Positions 49,926-62,300 of a DNA stretch of 64,000 nt are shown here, one piece after another. The notes beneath the pieces are model-generated. The model was not told the DNA's origin. It ran no database searches and saw nothing but the letters and a program-made list of their open reading frames with translations. Source of the stretch: Pelecanus crispus (taxonomy: Eukaryota; Chordata; Aves; Pelecaniformes; Pelecanidae); assembly GCF_030463565.1 (NCBI RefSeq), contig NC_134676.1, positions 24,160,728 through 24,224,727 of the forward strand, given 5' to 3'. The number at the start of each line of letters is the position of its first letter. Position 1 is the first letter of the stretch. The position numbers and the translations under genes are program-made.

Positions 49926-52063
49926 GACTGACTTGGGAAGGAAGTCTTAGGACCCTCTGCTCCTGGCTTTTCTGGGACTGAATCACAGAAAAATGTTTGA
50001 AGGACATAAGACCCACGCAGGAGCATAGGCTTTTTAACACTCAGATATGTCTACATGCTATTTCAGAGGCAAACATGAGCTCACACAAAGCAACTGATCT
50101 GAAAGCAGTACAGCCACAACAAACATGGCCCAGTGCCAAGCTGAAAAGGCCCATTGCGAGTGACATTATCTAGTTTCTGAGTGCCAAACTGGAATCTTTT
50201 ATCTTTATGTTGGCATTTTTTTGCTGAAAGGCAAAGCAAGGTGAGAACAAGAGGCCCTTCAATAGTTTTAGATGCAAAACAGGGCAAATAAAAACTTACT
50301 AAAAATATATCCAGAACACTCTGATTAAACTGCATTTAACTACAAAACCATTTAAAAATCCTGCGTTTATATGCTTTTATTTCAGTTCCAGTTGAATTTA
50401 TGTGCAAATCAAAATAAAAATGAATGCTTATGTGACAAATCAGAAACACCTTATTTGCTGTTTGCTAGCATGATACATGTAGAAACCGCTGCAATATGTC
50501 AATGTGCATTTGTAGTGTTTCTTCTGTCCTCTGTAGGAACTGCAAAAAGCACGTATATGTAGAATTTTAATAGACCTACAGGAATTTTCCTTTTTAAATT
50601 CTGCTAGGTCAGAAGAACACTTCAGCCTACTGTAATATAGTCTTGAAAATGATTTGCACTTTGAGGTGTTTTTTTCCACGTAGTTCACATGTGTGTGGTA
50701 CACAATGCTTGTAAAAATCTTTCAGATAATTTACTTTTTTTTTTTAAAAAAACCAAAAAATTCATTCGTAGAGAGGTCCAGCATTTTTATACATTCCACT
50801 TTCAAAATGTGTCTGGTACAGAAAGTAGGAGCACTGACATAGCAAGGTTAATAAAAACTTGAGAGAGATCCTGCTTAAGTCAAGGCGTTTGAATCACATT
50901 TTTGTCATCAACAAGACAGGTTTCCAGTGTAAATTCTGCCTTTTCTGTAAGTGTCTCTTTGTCATGATCTTTTGTTTGGCCATCTTAACTTATGTTAAAA
51001 TACGTTAATGGAATCTTAACAAAAATTAATTTTAATTTATTGTGACATTGCAAGAAAAGATTTAATGTTTGCCTTAATTTCACTTTCTGAGCTTAACAAG
51101 GTTATTAAAAGCTGCATGTACATTTGAGCTAGGAGTCTAATGTACGCAGACGTTGTTTCTATTCTTCCTTGTCAAACTGTATGTAGAAAAAGTAGGAAAT
51201 CTGCTGAAAGAAAACCTCAGATATAAATGAAAATAATTAATAACCTCTGTGTGTGTATTTCATAGTCTTTGATTAATTCAGAAAACAAGGCAGAAAAGGG
51301 AAAGGTAGAAATGGGGAAAATGGCAAAAATGTCTGCATGGCTCAATAAGCCAAACTGCTCTTCAGCCTACACTAAGGACCTCAGAGTTTCTTTAGTTAGT
51401 GAAAAATAATTGCAAAATCAGATGTTTGGACTGCAGAAGAACAGAGATTCTTTTAATACTGGTTTTAAGTTTTATGCCCCAGCTTCCCTGTCAGTAAGTG
51501 CTCTGCGTAGGCATAACCCTAGCATAATGCTTGAGTTGACTGTGTAGATGTAAAAGTTTGGTCTTTTTTTTTATGTAGCTAGCACAAAGGGGTAAAAACA
51601 GAAGCAGGTAAAAAGAAAAGTTGGAGGACCTTTGGAGAAAGCATGGCGAAAATGGAAGGCTTTGGAAACAGATTAGAGAAGACTAGAGAGACATCAGACC
51701 ACAACAAAACATGGAGAAAAATGCTTGTCTTGTCCTTCTGGTTATCTTAATTTAGGTCTCTGTTTTACAAGGAGGTCGATTCAGGTCTGTGAAAAGCTCT
51801 GTTGCACCAGTGCTACTGATCCTCCCACACAAAATAATTTAAGAGAGCAAGCCTCCAGGGGCACGTTGAGAAAACAGTCTTTGTCTTCCGTGGTTTTATG
51901 TTGCCATTCGCTTTTGTTAAGTGGCATTGCATATATGTTTGTGCATGTATTTAATGTGTAGGATAGCAATGACTTATTTCTATGGACATATTCTGGGAAA
52001 ACCGGAGTTCTCTTGTCTTTTGTCTAAACATTGAGGAAGTTGGTTTATTCTTTTTATTTGTTT

Positions 52064-52086
52064 TGTTGTTGTTGTTGTTGTTGTTG
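52064..52086 (+). repeat. Short (TTG)n microsatellite
   Basis: About eight GTT/TTG units following TTTTATTTGTTT, in intron 1. Confidence 0.9.
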
Positions 52087-52334
52087 CTTTCTAGTTCCGT
52101 ATGCAACCTGGAAATAAAACCAGCTGTTTCACTGTGCTATTTGAAATGTCTAGGTGGCATGCTATACAAGATCAGAGAATGTTTGTAAATAAAGTATTAG
52201 CCTCCTCTATAGTGAAGAGACTGCTGATAGACTTCTGGGTCACAAGAGGAAAGCATGTGTGGTTTCAATGAGTGGATTGTATCTTTTGTGGTCTTTACAG
52301 ATAGATATACAGAGCTGAAGAATCACAAATTGAA

Positions 52335-52436
52335 ATGAGTAACCAAGAAGCTGATGTTCTACGTTGCTGGAGGTGTAGAAAATATATAGCAAATTCTGTT
52401 TGCCTTGCAAAATGTCATGGAAAAGAACCATCCGAA
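52335..52436 (+). CDS. RNF180: RNF180 coding exon 2 (residues 1-34)
   Basis: First coding exon of the E3 ubiquitin ligase RNF180 (Rines), an endoplasmic reticulum-anchored RING protein reported to ubiquitinate MAO-A and ZIC2 in mammals. The exon begins after the acceptor at 52300. An in-frame TAG lies at 52302-52304, and the ATG at 52335 (G at -3) is the first start. Thirty-four codons lead to the donor GTAAGT at 52437, phase 0. The RCWRCRK motif (Cys11, Cys14) matches human LRCWKCRK and forms the first half of a zinc-binding site, like the one at the C-terminus of DUSP12/YVH1. The N-terminus is a few residues shorter than the human one before this motif. Confidence 0.93.
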
Positions 52437-54716
52437 GTAAGTACAGCATCTGGAGGGAGTTTGTAACTTTTTCCTCTGCCATTGTTTTTAAATAAAGGAG
52501 AAGTATTAGAGTTGCCCTCACTTAGTAATTAATCTCCCATGGAGGTAAGTACTAAAATATGGACAATTCCATAGAGAGTAATGTAAGCAGTAACACTAGT
52601 GAAGCCGAGTAGGCAGTGATCACTTTTATGTTCTGTGACATGAAGTCTGGTATTCATGATACGTTTGACTACTAGCTTGTGTAGAGTATATAGTGTTACC
52701 ATTTTTCATATAAAAATGGGTTCTGTTTTCGAAAGTTAATGCAGTCATTTTCTGTTTTAATATCTCCTAACAGAGAACTCTGTTTCTAAGGTTTTTTTTA
52801 AATACTCATACTAATTTCCATGACAGTAGTTAACTGTGCGTCAGATATTCCTGTATCAGAAATTTTTGCTCTTCATTTTGAAAAAGCAGGGGATAGTCTG
52901 TGCACAAAAATGGTTTAGAAGATTAGTCTGCCCTGAGCAGAGGTGGGGGGTGATGCCCTGCCAGGCTAAAGTACTACTTAGTAATTTACATCATCTTTAT
53001 TAAAATAAACAGAAGAATAATCATATGGAATAAAACAATGACAGAGTATTTCCTGCTGGTTTATAATAGCAGTTAGTATTCATAAAGAGTTAGAGTCTTT
53101 CCAAATATGCCAGGAAGACTGTGCTTACATCCTATGATCTTGAATCAAAGCAAAAAAGCAAATAGAAGGGAAGGTGTTGATCTTTTTTATTAATGCACTA
53201 GAAATGCAACAACGTTCTTCTTGGCACTGGAGAAGGATTTAACCAATAGAGGTAGAAACAAACTTGTTATTTTTTAAGATCCTGATATAATTAGTATTAT
53301 TAATAAACCCCAATTAATCACCTCGCTTGCAGAGCTTGAGGTTCTGGAATATTTTTCATGCTTTATACTTGAGGAGTTTTATTTTGTGCATAGTTTGAAG
53401 TACTTTTTGGGTGTGGGGGGAAATTGCAACTCCTTTCATGGAAAAAATGTAGTGAAAAGAAGGGGTTATCTTTGTCTGTGCCCCATGGTGGACCTTTTAA
53501 TTGCTAGTGGAATTCTACCACGTTGTGCACAAGACTGAAGTAGCTCCTTTTCTAATTGTGTAGATGGCAGATAAAAAAATGTAATTTAACGCTGCTTCCC
53601 AAGACATTGGGAGGCAGAGCTTGTACTATGATGAGTAATGTTTTCAGTATGTCAGCTTTCCCCGATGAATTTTAGACCTTCAGTCAAAGACATAGATGAA
53701 ATATGAGTAAAAGAGAAAAATCTTAGAACAAATCTTAAAACCAGGTTTTGAAGTTACGAGTGCAATATAAACACCTCAAATCAGAATTATATCCAAGTTG
53801 AAGTACAGGTACTCTCCACAGATAGGAGGAAGACCATAGCATAGACATGGGAAACAGATCTATCTGTCTGCTGTGGTTACTTGGAGAATTTCTAAAAGCT
53901 TCTGTCTTCTGTGTATAGCCCCACTTTGAATTTTCAGCATAATGAAACTTTTATTCCCCTGAGTTTCATAACAGAAGAGTCAGTGATTTTCCATATTCAT
54001 AAATTTTAACAACTGATTTTAAGACTTTAACATAGACCAGAGTTTCCTTATATTTTTAGACATCTTTATAACTTTACTGGCATTCTAAACCATATTAAAA
54101 GATTTAATTACACTTGTATCACTTCTGTGCTAAAAGGTAGTTAGGTAATTGTTTTTATTTTAGTATCAGTGAAATGCTACATTTTTTTAGATTTTGTTTT
54201 CTCTTCAGTTGGTCACATCATTGCAGTAAAAATGCAGAAGTTGCTAGGAGTCCCTGGTTTCTCTGCTAGTTATTCTAACAAGCATTAGAAAATGAATTTA
54301 AAACTATTTGTGCCATAGTTGTGCAGTACCAACCACAGTCTTCATATAAACTAGAACTTAAATTTTCCTGTCTTTACTGGAAAATTGTGCCAGCTGATGG
54401 TGCTTCTGAAATGAATTTGCGAATATACTTGGAAGATCAGCAGTTGCATACTTTCTGTTCTTGTAAACAAAACAAAACCACCTCCAAACGCCACCATCTC
54501 CACCATGGAGTCTGTCCAATGTCCTTAGATTCAGAAATAGAGAATTATTGACAGTATCTACATGATTTTTAGGTTAAAGAATGGACCAACATCTTTGAGT
54601 TCTATCATTTGTTAATAAAATATTTACTGAGTTTGGGAAGCTGACTTCTGGCTATATTCCAACAAAAAGTCTTACATGAATGTTGAATATCAATAGAATA
54701 ATTCTTTTTTTAACAG
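52437..54716 (+). other. RNF180: RNF180 intron 2
   Basis: A 2.3-kb intron with donor GTAAGT and acceptor TTTTTTTAACAG. AT-rich, no repeat or RNA gene recognised. Confidence 0.85.
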
Positions 54717-54812
54717 ACACCACAACCTTCAGCTGCTGCTCAGGAGTCTTGCAACGTATGGCATGTGAACTTAGAAGCCATTCCAGAGTGGGTGAAATGT
54801 GTCATTGAAAAG
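54717..54812 (+). CDS. RNF180: RNF180 coding exon 3 (residues 35-66)
   Basis: Thirty-two codons between the acceptor at 54716 and the donor GTAGAT at 54813, both phase 0. The peptide ends VWHVNLEAIPEWVKCVIEK and aligns with human VWHMNVEALPEWISCLIQK. This is the linker inside the N-terminal cysteine-rich domain and includes the conserved W-x-P-E-W pattern shared with DUSP12-type domains. The preceding residues, TPQPSAAAQESCN, differ from human. Confidence 0.93.
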
Positions 54813-57800
54813 GTAGATCTTCTTTTGCTCGCATCTTTATCATTCAAAATGTGAAATAAATAAGGGGAACAAATTTCAAGGGCACATTTCTGCCAAGGTC
54901 CACTTAACTGAGGGAATTTTTCTCAGTGACTTTTATTATTACCATTTGCAGAGGTTTTTTCCCACTTAAATGTTTTTTTTCCCACTTAAATGGGTTTTTT
55001 ATGTTTGCACAAAACCTACAAGTGATAAATTCTTTCCTGCCCATTTATGGATGAATGTATTTATGTTTGTCCAAATAACTGTCATGGGCACCTCTGCATA
55101 TTTTGTCAATGCTTAAAATAATATTAATTATCTAGGCTTTGGGCTTTGGTTTGTCTTGATCATCGTATCTTGCAGTACTAATGTATGTTGACAGTGACAG
55201 TAAGAAGCATGTTTTTCCATAAAACTGGACTGGGGGTTGTTAAGAGATCAGTTGTTGGAATATGATGTGATGTCTTTTATATTTAATGTGCTGTTATGTC
55301 ATATGACTAGAAAGTAGTTACCTTCCTGCAAATTCAAAGGTCTGATGACAAGCCGGTGTCACTGCTTTTTACTGCCCATTTGAAATTACAAACCATCTCA
55401 TAACTTTCCTGTTGTACTGATTGCTTCAGTTGAGTATTTAAGTTATTTTAGGTCTAGAAGTTAATGTTGTTGCATAGATGTAATACGCAGAAACAGTGCT
55501 TTTCTTGTGCCCTACAGTTTTTCTCCGATGAGTCTTTGATTTTGAGAGGCAAATGGTGTCTGCATTCCTTTCTGCTTAGACTTCAGTGTCTAAGTTTTAC
55601 TATATCGCAAGTAACTTCTGATCTAAGGAAATCCACCCTGAAAATGATACACAAAGAAAAAAATTGTTATGACTGTAAAACTAAGCATTCAAAAATTAAG
55701 AAAATTTGTTTCATCTTCCTTCATTGTTTTGCTCTATGTTTTATTTTCTTAAACATTAATTAAACTCTTTTTAAAATTAATGATCTCTTATACTTCAATA
55801 GTGCATGACAGAACAGTGTGTCTGTTTCAGAAACATTAACCTTGGCAGGGGGGTGTGTGAAAATTAGGGGTGATGAGGTATTTCCTCACTTTACAGAATT
55901 GCCTAATCTTGAATGCCTGATTGTAAGGATGCAGTTTTTTACAGTACTTTGCATGTTATATTATTTCAGTAAAATTGGGTTCAGTATTGATACTAATATT
56001 ATTCTTTTCACCTTTAGCTGTAAATGGCCAGCCTTCTGCATTTGAAAGCCTAGAGGGTCAGGTAGGAGACCTGGGAAATAAAAAACCCATAGACTGCTCA
56101 GAAAAGGCTTAATGTATTTGCTCAAGATTGCAGAGGAGCAATGCTGCTCTGGTGGCAGAGGCAGAGAATGCAGTTCTCTCTGAACACCTTCAATATATTA
56201 GCATTCATTTTGTCCTTTAATATCCTGGGAATTCTTGCCTCATTCACTTCTGACTTCTCTGGAAAGATCCTGGGGTTTTATGGATAAATGTGTGGGTTTT
56301 TTAAACAATTCTGACTTATCCTCAGATTCTCCTGGGCTCTGAATAATTCTGTGATCATGTGTTATTTTCTCCTGTATGACTCCTGAATCAAAGGCTAAAT
56401 CATTTTATATAAGCACAAAGTCTATTTGCAGGCTGTAAAAACCCACTGCTTCCCAGCCAGTTCTTTTTTGCCATCTGTCCCTGTTCTTAACCAATCTCAT
56501 TGGGTTTCATGCACACATTAGTGTATAGATAATCTTCAGTACTTATAAATATCTAGCTAGTGCTGCTAGTGACCTTTATTGACCTGCATTTTCTTTTCCC
56601 CATCACTCATCACTTTTAGCTTCTTTGGCTAACCCTTCCCAGTTTTTCCTCTTTATGCAGTCCATCATTAAATCTGTGTACCCTCAGCTCCTTTTCAGAT
56701 CTTGCTGATTTTCCCCCTACCACCTCCTCCACTAGTAGGCTGTTGCTTCTTTTACTGAGTCAATGCTTCCACAGTCCATTGCCAAACTCATGCTAAATCA
56801 GTCCCGGACTCCCTTGTACTGCACCTCATCTCGCAGTCTCTGTGCACACAGGACATAGAGATGTCCTTTCTCTTCCCTACAGTCTCTTGCATTCCCATTT
56901 TTGCCAGGCTCCTAAGCCTTCTTCCCTAACCTTCATGAATCTCTCCTCCTCTCCATTTGGAGAGCCAGGTTACTATTCCATAGTGCCTGCGTGCCAGAAA
57001 GACTCACTAAAGGCACTAGAAAGTGAGTTTTCCTAAATTTTAGTGCCTGGCCCATGGCATCTGGGAGTGTGGGAGACGTATTAAATTGCTGAACCAGCGT
57101 AATTCTTCTTTGGGAATGGCATATGCACACGTTGGTCAGCCTAATAAACTGAGAGAGACTGTGCATGTTCAAGGAATTTTCAGGGATTTGAAAGCCTTTT
57201 CAAAAACATGTCCAGATTTAAACAGATTTTCATAGCTATAATGAAAGGCACATCTTTGATACTTTGTGAAAGTTTGAGATTTTAACCCACAAGGCAGGAG
57301 TAAGTTTCTCAAAGATGTACTTCCAGAATTTTTTCTAGCATTGCATGTGAAAAGTTAACCTTTTTTCCACACAAATTTTTTTTTCTGAAACTGCAAAATT
57401 GGTTTTACTGAAACTTTCTGAAGCTTTCAATCAGACAAGCATCAGTCATGGAATCATCTTCCCAAACTATCTTCAAATACATTTGCAACTGAAAGCAGTG
57501 CTTTAACTAGAAATGTTGGGCAGCTTCTGTATTCATGGCTCAACCCCACTTTAGACACACTAGTGAGTAATGTGTGACTGGAGTTGATAATGTTGTTTCT
57601 CATCTGGGCTGTGATCCTACAAACACTTGCGTAACTTTAGTCCTCAAAAATGTTTCTGCTGACAGATGAATATATTTACCGAAAAGACTAATAGTTGTGC
57701 AAATATGTGGGAGTTTATAGATCTTTGATATGTATTTTCTTTTGAAAAAGTGCCTTTAGAATTGAAAGGAAATTCATAGAAATTTCATTACAAGTAATGA

Positions 57801-58378
57801 AAATAACTGTCTCCTTATAGATAGAGTATTAAAGATTTGTCATGGTATCTGCACACAGATTGTGTTGTAATACTACATACTCCAAAATACAAGTACCATT
57901 TCAAGCTTCTGTGTGGTAAGCAAAGTAAAAAGCTATATTCTCTTTGTAAGAAAGCTCCTTCCACAGTACTTAGTATGCAAGAAATGTATCAGCACTCAGA
58001 AGACTCAGCTGAGAAACTGTGCTTGCCAATTCCAGATTAACATGGTAAATCGATTTTACTGCTTTAAAGGATCTAATGTTTTCATTAGTATTGGAACACT
58101 GTTCTATCTATGGACAAATTTTAAACATATTTTAAAGCCCCTGCCTTCTGAAATATGTGTTCTAGATTTCTTAGAATTAGTTATCCCTGCAGCAAGCAGA
58201 GTTTTGACCAGAACATCATTTATGGTGGATTTTCTTTCTGCGGTGAAGTCTCATATTGTGTTTGAAAAACAGAAAGTAAATCTTTTAATAAAGGAGAAAA
58301 GTAACTCTAAGAATGATTTGTTAAACAACTTATTTACAATGAATGTGTTGTGTGGTTTTTTTCTCTTCTCGTCAATAG
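54813..58378 (+). other. RNF180: RNF180 intron 3
   Basis: A 3.6-kb intron with the acceptor TCTCGTCAATAG. It contains a 20-bp tandem duplication at 54955-54994 (TTTTTTCCCACTTAAATG core, 18 of 20 positions identical). The long open frame 57913-58419 overlaps the next exon in another frame and is not coding. Confidence 0.8.
54955..54994. repeat. 20-bp tandem duplication in intron 3
   Basis: Two head-to-tail units share TTTTTTCCCACTTAAATG; only the last two bases differ. Confidence 0.85.
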
Positions 58379-59329
58379 GCACAGTGGACAATTGGAAAAC
58401 TGCACTGTCCGTTCTGTGAGGCCTGCTTAGGGGGCTTTAACTTTGTTTGCAACACAAAATGTTCCTGTGGACAGTTAGTAAACATACATTTCTGCAAAAG
58501 TCGGACTGACTATCAGCCAGCTTTCTCTGTTAAATTGGCAAAATCATCAGGAAAACACTTACCTCTCCTCAAAATTCAGTCTGGTTTTAGCAAGGATACC
58601 TGCCATGCAGTGGTAACTTCAACTTTGGAAATCAAAAATCAAGGGCTTTCATACATGGCCAGAAATAATAATGATACTGGAAGATTAACAGAAGCACTTT
58701 GTCTAGAAGTAAGAGCTCCCAGATTTGAGATGAAAAGTAAAAAACTTCCCTTAAAGGCATTAAATCAAAAAAGAAATCTTTCTGCTTCCTATCCTATGAG
58801 TGATGCATGCACTGTAAAACCTTTTCACAGAAGAGCACGTAGTTTGGATTTAAATATCAGAGACACGCTTGTTTTGTCACCTGTGTTATATGAAACTTGC
58901 AGTATGGGAACGATTTACCATGGCCAAAGTGAAAATCCACCTGTTTACACACAAAGTGGCTTGCAATTAGAGTCACATAGGAGAGATGGTAATTCTTTTC
59001 AGGACCTATATCGTTCCGGTGCTGACAAACTACAAAGAAGATTTCGAGTTACTTCCTTTACCACATTACTACATAGAGAAACAGGAAGTGAGTGTGATTT
59101 TGCAGCTACTGGACAGTCTTCTGGGAGTGCCATTGCTGATGGGTCACCTTTTGTGATGAACCTTTCTTCACCTACAAGTGCTGTAGAAGAGGAACAGTAC
59201 ACCACACCTGTTGGTGTTGTGCAGCCTACGAGTATTTCCTTCAACCAAAAACTGAATAAGAGAGAAAGAAACAAGTTGAAAAGCTTGAGGAGAAAACAAA
59301 GAAGGAGAGAAAGGTGGCTACAGAAGCAA
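58379..59329 (+). CDS. RNF180: RNF180 coding exon 4 (residues 67-383)
   Basis: A large exon of 317 codons, phase 0 at both ends, with acceptor at 58378 and donor GTAGGT at 59330. It completes the N-terminal zinc domain: GKLHCPFC (Cys76, Cys79), LGGFNF, then KCSCG (Cys94, Cys96), and KSRTDYQP. The same order of motifs occurs in DUSP12. The middle is a poorly conserved, probably disordered region with islands shared with human RNF180 (MARNNNDTGRLTEALCLEVR; FHRRARSLDLNI). It ends in the basic segment LNKRERNKLKSLRRKQRRR then ERWLQKQ, the basic coiled-coil region just before the RING. The RING finger and the C-terminal transmembrane helix lie on later exons outside the window, so the gene is partial here. 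No frameshift or stop is seen. The first Met in this exon is internal; translation enters from exon 3. Confidence 0.95.
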
Positions 59330-62300
59330 GTAGGTGTTTAAAATTAATTATACTACTTTTTTTGTAAAGTTTGGCTTGCTTTTATAAATCATTCTGACTT
59401 TTTTTTTTATGCTGTCTCTTAATACTGGTTTAAGGTGGTACTGTCTAGAGTCAGGTATCCTGCAATAAAGGATTTATGACCTCTTCCTACATGTAGTTTT
59501 TCTAATTCAACCCAATCAGTTTTTTTCTGTGTAAAATCACACCTTGGTGGGTATATATAACTAGTTTCCATTGGCCTTCTTACTGTTTTGTGATGTAATA
59601 ATTAATTTGAAGTGGGAAAAAATACAGTAAAATTTAATCAGTGTGATTAAAGGAAAACTAAACATTCAGCTCTTCTAAATGAGAAACCCTAATATTTCAG
59701 GATTTCCTGGTTTTTAAGTAATGGCATTTTGAGTTAACTTTACAGTTAAGAAAAGATCATGTTTTAAAAGATGTTTGCATTTATTATTTATTGTAATGCA
59801 AATATTTTTTCTTTGAGTAAAGAATTTTTTGTTGCTATTTAAAATATTAGTCTTCAGTAGGTAAATATTTTGTCTACAAATCTAACAGAAATATTACATA
59901 TTCTTATCAGTTATACAACCATGGTTTCCTTTTTCAAACCATGTGAGGCAGACCAGAATTAAAGACCATAGATGGTCATGCAGTTTTTTTCTTGGGGGGG
60001 TGGGAGAAAGACCAGGCATATATCTTAAAACGAATAACACAGGTTTTGTTTGCTCTGAAATTCAGTAGAATGACTAATGATATATATGCCTTTAAAAGAA
60101 AATTCCTGATCATAAAATTCCTGCTACAAAATACTGTGGCGAGCAAGAGCAAACATAATAACTCTCATCAGAGAAGTAATAGCTACCCAAGAAATCATTC
60201 CTGCTTTGGGTAGGTATGTCATTGTGATAATCTTAGAATATTCCATAGATGAAGTGTAGTGACATGTCAAGCTCATGTAAACCTTATTTCACAGATCTTT
60301 TTTTTTTATATGATTGCTTTACATCATATAGTAGTCAAGTCTAATTTAGTATTTATGTCTTAATGAGAAATACTAAGCTTATTTAAATAGACTATGCTTA
60401 GATTAGGTATTAAATTGTTTTCATTGGTTTGCATTTAATGCCATAGCATATACAGAACCAATAGTTCATGTATGGATCTTCTGTTGGTCCTTTGTACCTA
60501 AATGATTTTCACCCTTAATAGTCTGCTGTCCTTACACAGTTCCACTCCCCTCAGGCACCAAGTGGCTTCAAGCTCTTTCCTACATACAGTCAACAGAGCC
60601 TTTAGAATATAGTACAGAACTGAAGCAGAGTCATGAATTCAGTATCAAGAGAGAGATACATAGAGGCTGTCTCTCTCAAGTAAATGTAAGAACCAGCTTG
60701 AAAATGTGATGGGTCTGGGACGTAGTATGAGACTTGTCAGTATGACGTGCATATATTCTTTTGTGTTTGGGAAGGGGTTTTTTTTGTTTGAAGGAAGACT
60801 TGAATTGCCATTGTGATATTTTGAACTTTTTCTTACTTTGTAAAATGCTTCTCTGAAACTGAGAGTAAAGAACCTTTCCAAGATCTGGATGTCTTAACAT
60901 TGAATACTTGTTTTCTAATAAATCTGAAGATTCTTAGGTGTCCAGGTCCCTAAAATGGCTTTAAAAATTCCAGGCCTTATTGCCTCCGTTAAATGAACTG
61001 ATGGCGCAAAAGCACAGTATGTATGAGCATTTGCACAGTCGCGTCATCTGCAGTCTCTACAGCCACTGCAATCTTTGTTAGATGTTATGTTCAAGAATAA
61101 AATGTTGTACAAATTTTCCAAATTTGTTACAGCTAAGAAAGAAAAATACACTTTCAGATGTTTTTCTTGTTAAACCATGCTTAACCAATTCCTACATTAT
61201 TTTTAAGTTTCATATAGCAAATGATACACAGTTGTTAGATCTGGTATGTCGAATCAGTAAGCACACAGTTTACAAAGTACAAAAAATTAAAAAATCTGTA
61301 TTTAAAATAAATCATCTGGCTTTGAATAGTAGTTTTGAGGAGAAGGTTTTTTGGTTTTGCATTGATTTCTTTAACCTTGGTGAAAGTCTGTGGTTGTGGC
61401 ATGGAATATTTAAACAAGCCTGCTTCTCAGACTCTGTGTCAAGCAGCACATGTGGTGCGTGCAGCTGTGTTTCCCATCACTGTGGTTTCTTCCCAGGAAA
61501 ATGTGGATCTAGAAAATCACATTCTCTGTACAGTCTGACATGTTGCAAAAGGGGATGCTCCTCTGCCCTGCGCTCCTTTTCATGGCTGCTCCTCTGTCGT
61601 GTGCCAGTCTGGGTATCCTCCCTTTTCTTGCAAATTCCATTTGACGTCCTTTTGCTTCAGTGTTCTGACATCCCTCCTTGTAAAAATACGCATTTTGTGA
61701 CTGTGGTACTTACAATAGGAGGATGATCTGTGGTACTTTGTAACGGTGATTCCCAGCATACTTACTATGTGTGCTTAAGCAATCACATAGTGAAACTTTA
61801 CAAAGAGAAAAAAGCATAAGCCTCTGAGTGGATGGAGCGAAAGAGTTTCAATAAATGACAATGGGAAGTATTTCATTTAAGTGCTCTTTTAAGAAGTACT
61901 TAGTGCAGCTGAACCCTGATGTGAGGTGAATCTCTTCTAAGCTTTTACTGGTAAAGGTACTGTGCATCCACTTTTATCTTTACTTAAAGCTTTTCTGGAG
62001 AGCAGTCCGAGAGAACAGACGGTTCAGACCTTGGAATTTCTTTGTAAATCCATAGGCTGCTTTTCTAAGTTTATTTTGTAATGTGATAACTTTATCTGTC
62101 AAACGTTTTTTCTGCCTTGCAGTAAGCCAGAATGTGCCCATAAACATTGCGTTGTGGCAGAATACACTCTATTATTAAGCTAAAGTGTACACACCTTGGA
62201 TTGTAAACAGGAGGGATTCTGTGAGCTCTTGGCCCGCGCTTGCCCCGGAGGCCGGCACTGATGCAGGCCCTGTGGTGCCGGTGCGGGACTGAGCTAGCCT

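Larger units (their letters stand above)
47823..52300 (+). other. RNF180: RNF180 intron 1
   Basis: It ends with a pyrimidine-rich acceptor TTTTGTGGTCTTTACAG at 52300. The content is mostly unrecognised AT-rich DNA plus one old CR1 fragment and a short TTG repeat. Confidence 0.6.

Noticed and set aside
57913..58419. 168-codon open frame crossing into RNF180 exon 4
   Set aside because: It is out of frame with the recognised RNF180 exon and begins in intron 3. The peptide has no similarity to any known protein.
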